Assembly (NCBI GenBank): GCA_937951685.1
Contig: CALFBG010000189.1
Span: 1 to 48,401, forward strand
Direction of reading: 5' to 3'
Source of the DNA: an uncultured Saprospiraceae bacterium
GTDB lineage: Bacteria > Bacteroidota > Bacteroidia > Chitinophagales > Saprospiraceae
Length of the DNA: 48,401 bases
Under the pieces are notes generated by a model, which was given only the letters and a program-made list of their open reading frames with translations, was not told the DNA's origin and searched no databases. Positions 25,925 to 34,553 of the stretch are shown one piece after another. A program made the position numbers and the translations under genes. The stretch's first letter is position 1, and every line of letters begins with the position of its first letter.

Positions 25925-27334
25925 CTAGCTTTTAGCGGCTTTCCATTTGGAAAGATCGTGCATGGAAATAGTAGTTTGATTAGATAAGCCCTCCGTCATC
26001 ACAAAGTGGATGAAGGATTTGCGGTCTTCGTCGGAAAGCATTGGATCCATGTGCCGCAAACTTTGCAGAAAAGATTGAATGACTTTTTGGGCGAGTAGTT
26101 TTAATTCTTTTCGACAAAAAGCAACGGCTTGATCTTTGACCTTAAACGATTGGTCTTTGAGCTTTGCGAAGCAGTCTGGATCGATAGTGTTTTTGGTAAT
26201 TCTGAGTAGCCTTTGAAAATAGAGATTAAGTAAAGCTTTATTCGCGCGCGAGTTGAGCACTTTCATTGATTTTTCTTGGTAATTGCGATCTTTTGCAATT
26301 TGAATCAAACTCTTTCCTTTCAGCTTGAAGTCATAAATCAAATCTCGCTGATTGGGCTTTAGGTCTTTCACCGAGGCTAGCATGGCTTCTTGTAAAATTT
26401 CTTGCGTCAAAGATTCTTCGATCAGGATGGCAAGTTCTTCCTCGTTTTGTTGATAGCTAACTTCACTGGAAACGATCATCGGTTCGTCGTCTTTACTAAG
26501 CATTTCTATTTTCTTTTTATTGAGTACGTTGGAAAGCTTCTTGGCGTAAATACCTTTGATGTATTCAAAAATATTTTGACCCAGCGTATATTGTTTTTCC
26601 TTGACATTGTTCCACGCATCTTTCAAGCTTTCGTTAAAGATGGCATCACAGTTAATATCTTGACGTTGTTTGATCTTGTAGAGATAACTATTGATGGCCA
26701 AACGACGCAAGTCCTGATCAATCCAAGTCCACATTTTTTCTTCTAGTAAAAAGTGATCTGCCGTTTTCACTTTAATACTGTAATCGACCAAATTGAGCAA
26801 CTTACCCGTTTCTCCTTCTGCTTTTGCAGTTGTTGCTTTTAGATAGGCGTACAGCTTTTCGAAGATGTCCGTCGTAGCGCTGGGAGCAATGGGATTGATT
26901 TTGATTGCTTTAATGAGTTGCTCAATTTTAGGATGTGCGTATTGCACTAACCATTCTCTTACACCCGCTTCGTCGATAAAATGTTCGAGGCAGATATTTT
27001 TTAGCAGTAATTCTAATCTTTTGAGTAAGCCCTTGCTTACTTTTCTGTAGCGAATATCTTTGCGCAGCAGCTTCATTCCAGTTTGAAAAAGTTGATCATA
27101 GGTAGTTGCTCCGGCAAGTTTACTCAACTTCATTTCGTGAAATAAATTTTTGGCAATTGGTGCCATCCGTTTATAAATCCAACTGAGCAGGATCGGGTCT
27201 TGATCTTTTATACCTTGTAAAAGTTGAGCTTCGGTGTAGATAGTCTGAATCATTGGTGGTCGCGGGGATATTTGTATGGTATAACAAAATAACTCCTCTA
27301 AGGTAAACATTTTCTGAAAATCTAATAAGATCAT
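25925..27334 (-). CDS. Divergent sigma-70-like protein, possible alternative sigma factor of the island
   Basis: 469 residues from ATG 27334; a second candidate start, ATG 27253 (MIQTIYTEAQLLQGIKDQD), resembles the usual ECF beginning better. Residues about 196-276 look like sigma region 2 (CDAIFNESLKDAWNNVKEK, IFEYIKGIYAKKLSNVLNKKK). Residues about 312-380 look like region 4 with a helix-turn-helix (LKPNQRDLIYDFKLKGKSLIQIAKDR, KVLNSRANKALLNLY). The N-terminal part (about 35-120) resembles a second, decayed region 2. This is more than twice ECF length. It heads an operon with an anti-sigma-like protein and a protease, behind motif copy A. A DNA-binding non-sigma regulator is the alternative. 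Confidence 0.6.
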   Translation of the reverse strand: MILLDFQKMFTLEELFCYTIQISPRPPMIQTIYTEAQLLQGIKDQDPILLSWIYKRMAPIAKNLFHEMKLSKLAGATTYDQLFQTGMKLLRKDIRYRKVSKGLLKRLELLLKNICLEHFIDEAGVREWLVQYAHPKIEQLIKAIKINPIAPSATTDIFEKLYAYLKATTAKAEGETGKLLNLVDYSIKVKTADHFLLEEKMWTWIDQDLRRLAINSYLYKIKQRQDINCDAIFNESLKDAWNNVKEKQYTLGQNIFEYIKGIYAKKLSNVLNKKKIEMLSKDDEPMIVSSEVSYQQNEEELAILIEESLTQEILQEAMLASVKDLKPNQRDLIYDFKLKGKSLIQIAKDRNYQEKSMKVLNSRANKALLNLYFQRLLRITKNTIDPDCFAKLKDQSFKVKDQAVAFCRKELKLLAQKVIQSFLQSLRHMDPMLSDEDRKSFIHFVMTEGLSNQTTISMHDLSKWKAAKS

Positions 27335-27398
27335 AGTTAGTCGTTTTTAAAGTAGGAGGTATTCTTTTTAACGAATGATTGAACTGCTTTCTGATCTA

Positions 27399-27425
27399 TA
27401 TTATACTCCTGATAAAAAGGTTAAC
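27399..27425 (-). promoter_or_regulatory. Island promoter motif, copy A (before sigma-like operon)
   Basis: On the minus strand GTTAACCTTTT (27425-27415), 11 nt, then TAATA (27403-27399). The layout suits a -35/-10 pair; predicted start about 27391, 57 nt before ATG 27334. It implies autoregulation of the sigma-like gene. Confidence 0.7.
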
Positions 27426-27539
27426 AACTCCTCTTTTTTAAGGAATTTTTTTTACTTATAATTAGTCTTGCCGTCCAATCCATATTGTCATTACTTAAAA
27501 GCACGAAGTAAGATTTACAGTAAGCAATACTTTATTTCT

Positions 27540-27566
27540 GTTAACCTTTTGCTCGAATCGCTAATA
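27540..27566 (+). promoter_or_regulatory. Island promoter motif, copy B (before M48 protease 1)
   Basis: GTTAACCTTTT (27540-27550), 11 nt, TAATA (27562-27566), with the same spacing as the other copies. The predicted start is about 27574, giving a leader of about 145 nt to ATG 27719. Confidence 0.7.
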
Positions 27567-27718
27567 AGAAGTATAAGAACTTTGGTATTCTTACTAGATA
27601 ATATTCGGTTTTCGTATAGTTCTACGTATTTTTAAAGGAATTCTTATTCATTTGAAGGAAATCCAAGATCCGGGAACGACTTAAAATTTTATTTTCCCTC
27701 ATTATAAATTTTACGATC

Positions 27719-28603
27719 ATGTTGAATTTTATGACGAATGTCACCATCCTAATTGCTGTTTTTTGTTTTTTTCAACCCAACGAAAAAATGCAAAAGAAAG
27801 CAGATCCTACTGCTCGTGTGACGACGGAGTCTATGCCGCAGTTTAAGCTCGAAAATAATGCTAGTTGCTCTGCCGATTACACGGCTTGTCTGACTCCGGA
27901 TGAAATTGCGATCAATACGGCAAGTGAAGCAGAGGCATTTATGTTGGAGACTTTTGTGAATAGCATTACCGTTGCACAAGAACAACAAATTGGCAAAGAT
28001 TTTCACGAGCAAATGAAGTATAGCTACGTTACGGATGCACGTTGGAAAAGACTTAATAAGATTTTAAATAAAATGCGGCCTTATTTTCTACGACAAGAAA
28101 TTAACTATAAAATTTACTTAATCGAAGATCCGGTAATTAACGCATGGACCGTTCCCGGCGGGAATATTTATTTTACCACGGGGATTTTAAACTTTGCAAA
28201 ATCCGACGATGAATTGGCTAATATTATTGGTCATGAAGTTGGACACAACGAATGCAAACATACGCATCGACATTTAAAGAGAAGCGCGGGAACCAATCAA
28301 GCGGGAAATATGCTGGAAAGCATCTTTGGCTTAAAAGTCGATCCTCAACTGACCAATCTCGTAGTAGAAATATCAAGTATTCCACTCGTTTCTTTTGGTC
28401 AGGTCGATGAATTACAAGCAGATCGTACGGGATTTTATCTAGCGAATAAAGTAGGTTATGATCCTATGAAAGGATTAGCATTTTGGAAGCGCTTAGCGAA
28501 GCAAGAAAAAGAGAATTTTTTCGAAAAGTTTATGCGTTCCCATCCGTATTCAAGTACCCGCTACAATTGTGGTAAAAGTTACCTAAACAGCAAACGTAGG
28601 TAA
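27719..28603 (+). CDS. M48-family zinc metalloprotease 1
   Basis: The 294-residue protein begins with a hydrophobic segment (FMTNVTILIAVFCFF) that may be a signal peptide or anchor. The zinc motif HEVGH is at H172, E173 and H176, and the third ligand is E231 in DELQADRTG. Upstream lie INAWTVPGGNIYFTTGIL and DDELANIIG, typical of the M48 BepA/LoiP/Oma1-like branch of exported proteases. It would act on misfolded or misassembled envelope proteins. It stands directly behind island motif copy B and is followed 89 bp later by an LEA2-like lipoprotein gene. A second M48 gene at 42360 has the same motif. Confidence 0.82.
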   Translation: MLNFMTNVTILIAVFCFFQPNEKMQKKADPTARVTTESMPQFKLENNASCSADYTACLTPDEIAINTASEAEAFMLETFVNSITVAQEQQIGKDFHEQMKYSYVTDARWKRLNKILNKMRPYFLRQEINYKIYLIEDPVINAWTVPGGNIYFTTGILNFAKSDDELANIIGHEVGHNECKHTHRHLKRSAGTNQAGNMLESIFGLKVDPQLTNLVVEISSIPLVSFGQVDELQADRTGFYLANKVGYDPMKGLAFWKRLAKQEKENFFEKFMRSHPYSSTRYNCGKSYLNSKRR

Positions 28604-28692
28604 GTGCTTATCTGTTGCTCTTAAAACGATTTTAAAATAATTTCTTAGCGCAAAGGCTATCGCTCACCGCTGCTGATAAAAATATTATTGCT

Positions 28693-29568
28693 ATGGAAAC
28701 AACGATGCATCGACCTCAATGGACAAGTTTTTTGCTGATGATGCTAGGGAGTTTTATTTTATTTACCGGATGCATTAAAGATCCAGAATTGATCAGCTTG
28801 GAAGGAATGGATTTTATCAAGCAAGATAGTGCGACCGTTTGGACAACCATCACGGGAAAAGTCAAAAATCCAAATCGAATAGGGGGGAAGGTGAAAAGAA
28901 TAAAGGCTAAAATTTCCATCGAAGGAAAAGCGGTAGGAAGGATTGATACGGCGGAAAGTATAAAAATGAAAGCTCGAAATACGCAGTCGATTGCTTTGCC
29001 TGCGGAGATTGATTTAGCCGCATTTTCTAGTCTTTTTCCCGTAATTATGGCGCACGATTCGATTGGTGTAGAAGTAGATGGCGTCTATCATATTTCGCTC
29101 GGTATTGCCACGACCAAAATTAAGTCGAAGACGAAAACAGTAATGCCACTTCGTCAAGAAATTCAAAATTTGATTGCCCAAAAATTAAATAAAGATGCTT
29201 TCCAAATCAAGCGCATCAAATTGGATGGCATGGGCATTGGGGCCAGTCATTGGGAAATGAAGATTGTACTGAAAAATGACCTTGGGATTGATTATGCCCT
29301 CGATTCCGTTGCCTTAGCCTTATTTTTTCCTGACGAAGAAGCCGCTTTTGGAGCCTGGGAATTAGAGGAGGCCATTTCAATTCCAGCGGGCAGTTCGGAA
29401 ACCATCACCGCTAAAGTTGCGATTAATAATATTCGGGTGATGCAACAATTGGCTTTTAATCTGTTTAGCGCAAAAGAAATTAAAATCGTTGGCAATAGTC
29501 ATATACATCTCGGGGGTTATCCATTTATTATTCCGCTAGACCAAACGGTTCCGTTGCTAAGCTTATAG
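28693..29568 (+). CDS. LEA2/WHy-like lipoprotein
   Basis: 291 residues with a lipoprotein signal; the lipobox LFTGC gives lipidated C27. Two beta-sandwich LEA type 2 repeats follow. The first is about 35-145 (WTTITGKVKNPNRIGGKVKRIKAKISIEGKAVG...IALPAEIDLAAFSSLFP). The second is about 170-285 (IKRIKLDGMGIGASHWEMKIVLKNDLGIDYALDSVALALFFPD...SIPAGSSETITAKVAINN). The pattern of a short N-linked strand with asparagine-proline turns is that of the WHy domain. Function in bacteria is unclear; stress protection has been proposed for the family. A related two-domain protein is encoded at 33471-34352. Confidence 0.7.
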   Translation: METTMHRPQWTSFLLMMLGSFILFTGCIKDPELISLEGMDFIKQDSATVWTTITGKVKNPNRIGGKVKRIKAKISIEGKAVGRIDTAESIKMKARNTQSIALPAEIDLAAFSSLFPVIMAHDSIGVEVDGVYHISLGIATTKIKSKTKTVMPLRQEIQNLIAQKLNKDAFQIKRIKLDGMGIGASHWEMKIVLKNDLGIDYALDSVALALFFPDEEAAFGAWELEEAISIPAGSSETITAKVAINNIRVMQQLAFNLFSAKEIKIVGNSHIHLGGYPFIIPLDQTVPLLSL

Positions 29569-29577
29569 TTGAACTGC

Positions 29578-30282
29578 TTAAGGACGAAGTATTACCGTAG
29601 AAGTATAATCAGATTGTAACACCTCATTAGCCGCTTCCTCTAAATTATGAGACTTGTCGATCGTTTTGAAGACTAATTTTGTGTCACCTACTTGAATGGT
29701 ATCTCCATCCCGCAAGAATACCTGCGCATCCTTTGGTAAGCGCTTTTCATTGCCATTAACGTAAGTTCCGTTGAGACTGGGGCCTTTGGGGCGCCGCGTT
29801 CCGTCGTCAAGCAATTGGTAATGAAAACGATGGAGAAAGTCTTTGCTTACTCGAATATTGGCGTGGCTTCGGCTTACGTAACGATCGTTCAGAATGGGAA
29901 TATCTACTTCAAATCCTTCGCCTGCTGTTCCAAAAAAGTTATCGCCTAAAAAGATGTCATAGGAAGCGGTTGCTTTGCGTTCGTCGTGAATGACCAACCA
30001 ACCCGCAATATCCGCTGCGGGACGATTCGCTTTTGGAGTAGCACTTTTGGGAATAGATTTCGCGGCAGGATTTATTGTTTCCGCTTCGAATGGAGTCGGC
30101 GTGACAGGTGTCTTCTCTACATCTGCGGCTTGGTACACATTATCAAAGTTGATATTGATCTCAGGGTGTTCTGTGGGCGCAGCAGCAATTTTTTCTCGCA
30201 AGGATTGCTGGCAATGTTCGCATTGCTGATTTGCAGTGAGCTTTGATAATTGCTGACAATGTGGGCATTTTATTTTTGCCAT
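29578..30282 (-). CDS. FHA-domain protein with N-terminal zinc ribbon
   Basis: The 234-residue cytosolic protein starts with a zinc ribbon, C6-C9 and C21-C24 (IKCPHCQ, QQCEHCQ). A disordered Ala/Pro/Thr linker follows to about residue 95. The FHA domain spans about 105-215, with RYVSRSHANIRVS (phosphothreonine contact Ser and His), SLNGTYVNG and RDGDTIQVGDTKLVF. It should bind phosphothreonine peptides made by the island's kinase. It is last of a minus-strand four-gene run (LEA2-like, pseudokinase, DUF4145-like/FHA, this gene), 36 bp after its neighbour, and converges on the LEA2 lipoprotein gene with a 9-bp gap. Confidence 0.85.
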   Translation of the reverse strand: MAKIKCPHCQQLSKLTANQQCEHCQQSLREKIAAAPTEHPEININFDNVYQAADVEKTPVTPTPFEAETINPAAKSIPKSATPKANRPAADIAGWLVIHDERKATASYDIFLGDNFFGTAGEGFEVDIPILNDRYVSRSHANIRVSKDFLHRFHYQLLDDGTRRPKGPSLNGTYVNGNEKRLPKDAQVFLRDGDTIQVGDTKLVFKTIDKSHNLEEAANEVLQSDYTSTVILRP

Positions 30283-30318
30283 AGGTGAAAGGGGATTTAT
30301 TTTAAAAAAAATGCAGCT

Positions 30319-31629
30319 TTAAATTTCGTCATATTTGGTCTGCATACCAAGTTCGTTGGTTACAATTTCTTCGATTATCGCAGGTTTGAAAATAAGCTTG
30401 ATCAAATCTGTACCGAGTAAAATGATATCATCTTCCTCTAAGTAAACTTTGTCGCTAGGACTTAGTCGAAAATCTGGTGAATTGACAAAGGTTCCATTCC
30501 TGCTCGGCGCGCTATCGCTCAGGCAAAAACGGTAACTGCCATCTTTTTCTTGCGTTACTTCAATGGAGGCGTGTTGCCGACTGATTTGAATATCATTAAT
30601 AATAATTTTATCCGTCAAATCGCGTAAATCTCCTTGTCGACCAATTGTATTTAAACCTTCGCGTAAACTGTAAGCCATTGATTGTCGTTCATCATTTCGA
30701 ATTAGCCAAGCGATGATTTTTGGATTTTTTTTCGGTTCAACTCGTACTTTTGATTTTTGTTGGAGCTGAAAAATTTCGCTCAAATCTTCGGGAAGATCTC
30801 CAATGTATCTTTTGAAAAAAAGTACGACGGCACTAATGAAAGTATCGTACACCGCATGAATCGTTTCGTCTTTATTGGGTTTTACTGGCTTGAGATTATT
30901 TAAAGCATAAGAAACGAGATGTTTCAAATGAGTGGCGTGAATGGTACTGATATAGTTTTTGTTTTTTAAATGCTCATTAACTTTATTGAAGTCCAACTCA
31001 CGACCATTCTCCCGTAAAAATTTTGGATTAATTTTCTTTTCCTGCTCCGTTAAAATAAACTCATAAATGGTTTCTAGTAAATTATAAAACTTTCCCGGTA
31101 GGACTTTCTTATCATATTTCAGTGCATTAATGATTGTCCAAATATCATTTAAAATACGGGCATAATTCGTCGAGTGATTTTTGAATTGATTTGAACGGCT
31201 TTCCATCAAATAAGGTGTCATGGTAGCGGGAATACTAGTCTTTAGGTATTTTTTATAAAAAAAACGGACGAGATCACTCACCGCAATTTTGCAAGGAATA
31301 ATCTCTTCCAGCTGAATCTCATTGAGGTCAAAATGGGCACCAACATTACCATAGTTTTGAATATAAGTAATCGAGTAGGGGTGATTGGGCACCAGTTTTT
31401 TTAAATCTTTAATCGTCAAAGGATTTGCTCGGTTGATGAGGTGTGCTTTACCCGACTTTAGTAATAGATACTCCAAAACACCTTCCGCCATAATTCTACT
31501 CTTCGTGAGAAAAACTTTAGCATCAGTTTCCGTTAAAGTTCGAAAAATCGTTTCTTCTACTCTTTTAAGAAATTGCTGCTGATACGCGTCGTTGGAGGCG
31601 ACCACTTTATCTTTTTTGGACTTGGACAT
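30319..31629 (-). CDS. DUF4145-like domain fused to C-terminal FHA domain
   Basis: The start is ATG 31629 (MSKSKKDKVV); an in-frame TTG lies 6 bp upstream. In this 436-residue protein, residues about 15-130 resemble DUF4145/HEPN-like helical domains found in defence proteins (RIMAEGVLEYLLLKSGK...YSITYIQNYGNVGAHFD, with the GN..AH signature). A helical middle region follows (about 135-300). The FHA domain is about 335-430 (NTIGRQGDL, INDIQISRQHASIEV, SRNGTFVNS, LEEDDIILLG). It is cytosolic and has no membrane segment. It lies between the pseudokinase and the zinc-ribbon FHA gene. The DUF4145 call rests on motif resemblance only. Confidence 0.7.
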   Translation of the reverse strand: MSKSKKDKVVASNDAYQQQFLKRVEETIFRTLTETDAKVFLTKSRIMAEGVLEYLLLKSGKAHLINRANPLTIKDLKKLVPNHPYSITYIQNYGNVGAHFDLNEIQLEEIIPCKIAVSDLVRFFYKKYLKTSIPATMTPYLMESRSNQFKNHSTNYARILNDIWTIINALKYDKKVLPGKFYNLLETIYEFILTEQEKKINPKFLRENGRELDFNKVNEHLKNKNYISTIHATHLKHLVSYALNNLKPVKPNKDETIHAVYDTFISAVVLFFKRYIGDLPEDLSEIFQLQQKSKVRVEPKKNPKIIAWLIRNDERQSMAYSLREGLNTIGRQGDLRDLTDKIIINDIQISRQHASIEVTQEKDGSYRFCLSDSAPSRNGTFVNSPDFRLSPSDKVYLEEDDIILLGTDLIKLIFKPAIIEEIVTNELGMQTKYDEI

Positions 31630-31695
31630 ACACAACTAGGGGTTAACAAACGAAATAAAATTTACGTACAGGTGTGAAAATGCTAGACCAGTAAA

Positions 31696-33456
31696 TTACT
31701 TACTATTTTCCAAACAGCTCACACTACTCAGCTCCGTACTCATAATATACCATTTATCCGCTATTTTTTCTAATGAAAAATTTTGTTCGTAAACAACGCC
31801 GGGCTTTTCACAGTTACGGTTATACTTTTTTATCGGTTTTAAATCATTTTTAGGATCTACGGAAAGGTATTTCATTTTTATGATTGCTCGCTTTCCATCA
31901 TTGTCAATTTCTGCTTTGCTATAAATTGCCGTTTCGGTAATTCCTCCAAATCCTTTGTCCTCCGAAAGGAACGCCGCTTTATCTTTCCATTTTGGATTTT
32001 TTTGTAACAAATAAGCTTTCTCGGTTTGCTGTTCCCCTAAATTACTGACAAATTGAATGACTGTTTCCATTGCGGAGGCACTTACCGTTGCAATGTTCGT
32101 CGTCGTAGCAGTGGTTTCTTTATTTTCGTTTAAAAGATCAGGTAAAGGCGCTACGGGAAGGGTCAACCAATACCAAAATCCACCTAGGAGGAGTAGTACG
32201 AATAATAAAATCCACCAAGAAGCGTAGCCCTTTTTTTGCTGTTGCGGAAGGACGGGCATACTTTCTTTAACTGGCTTTTCTAGCTTGGGTTGAGGTTTTT
32301 CGGTGGGAAGAAGGGCTTGCCGTTCGTCGGCTGGCTGGCTGGGGGGAACTGCCGGAGGTATTTCTTTTTCTGGGGTTTTGTTGGTTACAATAAATTGATT
32401 ATCAATGTTTTGGGTGTTGTTTGGCGGAGAGGTTGCCAGCTCCGTATTGGTTGTTTCTTCCACCTTGACTTCCACCGTTGGTTCAATTGCTGCTTTTGGT
32501 GTTTCCTGATCTGGTACTTTCCTACTTGGTATTTCCTTGGCTATGTTTTCGGGAGTGAGCGTTGGAGGAATTTCTATTTCCCTTTGCTCCACTGGCGTTT
32601 CGACGGGCGGCGGTGTAAGCTCAGTAACGCTAAGATCGACTTGATTGACGGCGGTAAAAAACTCTTGCATACTTTGGTACCGATTCTTAGGATCAAAAGC
32701 CATCGCTCCCAAAACTAGCGCATTGAGATCGTCAGAAATAGTTGGATTCAATTTCTTTGGTGCGATGAATCGCGCAGTATTAGTTTGATCTTGAATTGGT
32801 GGAGATTGCCCCGTAAGCAAAAAATAAAGCGTTGCCCCCAAAGCATAAATATCAAAAGAAGGAGTAATCTGCGCAGCAGGATCAAGGCCTTCGTGTGCAG
32901 TATAATCTAGCAAGGTTTGATCTTCAAAACTACTTAATTTAACAAGGCCATCTTGCTGGACAAAAATAGCGTCTGGATTAACTTGACCGTGAATGATATT
33001 TCGATCGTGTAGATATTCTAAAGCACTCCCTACGGTTAAAATAGCTTGAAGGCATGCTTTGATTTTTAAATCAGTAGTTTTTACCAAGCGTGTCAAATTG
33101 GGACCGTCAATATTTTCCAAGACACAATACGCCGTATTATTTTCTTCAAATAAATCTAGTACGCTAAGGGTGTTGGGATGACGAACATTCCGAAACCCCT
33201 CCGCTTTAGTCATGAAAAGATTTTTATAACGCGTAAAATCTTCGAGGTGATTTGGCGCTACGGCACAATCAAATCCTTTACTTCTTTGGCAGTGAATTCG
33301 AGGAAAAAACTCCTTCAAAATGACGAATTGTCCCTTGGCAGGATTAAGCGCTCGGTAAGTCATTTGCCGTTCGTCTTGCGCTAAGCATTGAGTGATTTTA
33401 TAAGTACCTCTTTTTAGCAGTGTATCCGGTGGTAAAAAGTCAATCGGGTTCATCAT
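31696..33456 (-). CDS. Membrane-anchored Ser/Thr pseudokinase with NTF2-like periplasmic domain
   Basis: A 586-residue protein. The N-terminal kinase fold (about 10-275) keeps the ATP lysine K48 (FVILKEFFP) but has lost most catalytic residues. The HRDxKxxN loop reads HGQVNPDA (H156, Q158 instead of Asp, N160 instead of Lys, Ala instead of Asn). DFG reads SFE (176-178), and the glycine loop CLAQDERQ lacks its glycines. A Pro/Glu/Thr-rich linker follows (about 285-405), then a TM helix (about 410-430, SWWILLFVLLLLGGFWYW) and a periplasmic domain (about 460-580) like NTF2/DUF4878 proteins. It is probably a signalling scaffold or ATP-binding sensor. It starts 14 bp after the LEA2-like gene. Two adjacent ATG codons open the frame. 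Confidence 0.82.
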   Translation of the reverse strand: MMNPIDFLPPDTLLKRGTYKITQCLAQDERQMTYRALNPAKGQFVILKEFFPRIHCQRSKGFDCAVAPNHLEDFTRYKNLFMTKAEGFRNVRHPNTLSVLDLFEENNTAYCVLENIDGPNLTRLVKTTDLKIKACLQAILTVGSALEYLHDRNIIHGQVNPDAIFVQQDGLVKLSSFEDQTLLDYTAHEGLDPAAQITPSFDIYALGATLYFLLTGQSPPIQDQTNTARFIAPKKLNPTISDDLNALVLGAMAFDPKNRYQSMQEFFTAVNQVDLSVTELTPPPVETPVEQREIEIPPTLTPENIAKEIPSRKVPDQETPKAAIEPTVEVKVEETTNTELATSPPNNTQNIDNQFIVTNKTPEKEIPPAVPPSQPADERQALLPTEKPQPKLEKPVKESMPVLPQQQKKGYASWWILLFVLLLLGGFWYWLTLPVAPLPDLLNENKETTATTTNIATVSASAMETVIQFVSNLGEQQTEKAYLLQKNPKWKDKAAFLSEDKGFGGITETAIYSKAEIDNDGKRAIIKMKYLSVDPKNDLKPIKKYNRNCEKPGVVYEQNFSLEKIADKWYIMSTELSSVSCLENSK

Positions 33457-33470
33457 ACAAATTCATAATT

Positions 33471-34352
33471 TTAAAACAAAATATCAGTCATGGGAATGCG
33501 CTGTTGAACCGGGAATTTAAATATGTTTCCAGCAATCTCAACGCTGGCGTAACCGCGCGCCGTAATTCCTTTTTGCTCCGTGTTCAAAATGTCATCCAGT
33601 CGCCCCAAGATAGAAAAATTATTAATGTTAATGGCACCAATGATGAGTGCTTCTTCTTTCGCCTGCAACTGCTGAACTTGTTGTAAAGACCAGTTTCCAA
33701 TTTTATGTCTTTGGTCTCCTACAAACAAATCCAGATCGACTGCTTTCAGGGTATAATCGAAGGGGAACGGATTGCGAAGCGCGACTTTAGCCATCATCTT
33801 ACTTTGGCTAACGGAAACTTGTTTGGATTCCACCGATTGAATATGTACCCCACTTTGAGAGAGTTGCGCATTGATCATCGTTTTGAGCTGCTGCCGCAAA
33901 TCGATTTCTTGTTCCGTAACGGCTTTGATGACAATTTCTTTGAAGTAACCGTTGATCGTATATCGCCCATCGACTTTAATAACGACGGCTTCTTTTTGAT
34001 TTTCCATCGCGGCAAACAACTCGGCAAAGGATTTAAGGTCAATTTTTGTCTTAATTTGAATTTGGCTGGTATCGTGTGCTTTGATTTGAATCTGCTCGTC
34101 ACTAGCGGCTTCTCCCACAAAACGTTCATCAATAAAAACATTCGCTTTCATTTTAACTAAATGTGCAGGAATCAAATGATGATTGTTAATGGTAGTCGTT
34201 AATTCCGCTGTTATAATATTAGCCTGAAGCGCTAAAAAGTTAACAGCATTTAAGCGTTGTAGGGTAGGGTATTTAAAAGTACTCAATCCAATCGCAATTC
34301 CTGCGAAGGCTAAAACACTCAGAACAATTTTGCTGGTTTGGCTAAGATTCAT
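33471..34352 (-). CDS. LEA2/WHy-like protein with N-terminal membrane anchor
   Basis: In this 293-residue protein an N-terminal hydrophobic helix (about 8-25, IVLSVLAFAGIAIGLSTF) has no lipobox, so it is anchored or cleaved by signal peptidase I. Two LEA type 2 beta-sandwich repeats follow. The first is about 45-150 (ELTTTINNHHLIPAHLVKMKANVFIDERFVG...IDLKSFAELFA). The second is about 175-290 (VSQSKMMAKVALRNPFPFDYTLKAVDLDLFVGD...IIGAININNF). It is a diverged paralog of the lipoprotein at 28693-29568. It heads the minus-strand run with the pseudokinase and two FHA proteins. Confidence 0.68.
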   Translation of the reverse strand: MNLSQTSKIVLSVLAFAGIAIGLSTFKYPTLQRLNAVNFLALQANIITAELTTTINNHHLIPAHLVKMKANVFIDERFVGEAASDEQIQIKAHDTSQIQIKTKIDLKSFAELFAAMENQKEAVVIKVDGRYTINGYFKEIVIKAVTEQEIDLRQQLKTMINAQLSQSGVHIQSVESKQVSVSQSKMMAKVALRNPFPFDYTLKAVDLDLFVGDQRHKIGNWSLQQVQQLQAKEEALIIGAININNFSILGRLDDILNTEQKGITARGYASVEIAGNIFKFPVQQRIPMTDILF

Positions 34353-34553
34353 AAGCTTGATTATGGATTGGGAAACAAAGCAGTAAAAATTACGATTTTT
34401 TTTCAGTTGTCCAAAATAAAGTGTTAAATTTAACTGTGAAGTAATCTGTTAATCCGCTTTTCAACATCAAAATAGCTGTCAAACGGACGCGGTGCATCTC
34501 TTAGTCCCAAATCGCGAAATTTCCTACAAGAAGACTTATAAAACCCATTAAAT

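Larger units (their letters stand above)
27335..27718. other. Divergent promoter region with two copies of the island motif
   Basis: 384 bp between the leftward sigma-like gene and rightward M48 protease. It carries motif copy A (27399-27425, minus) and copy B (27540-27566, plus), each pointing to its own gene. No other gene or hairpin is clear. Confidence 0.7.

Noticed and set aside
27586..27597. TATTCTTACTAG shared with 45203-45214 (and ten bases of it at 2358-2367).
   Set aside because: A 12-mer shared twice in an AT-rich 48-kb window is expected by chance; positions relative to genes are not consistent.
34207..34234. Near match to the island motif on the minus strand inside the LEA2-like gene (GTTAACT-TTTT, then TAATA one base too far).
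   Set aside because: It has one mismatch, spacing is 12 instead of 11, and it lies inside coding sequence, so it was not counted as a fifth copy.
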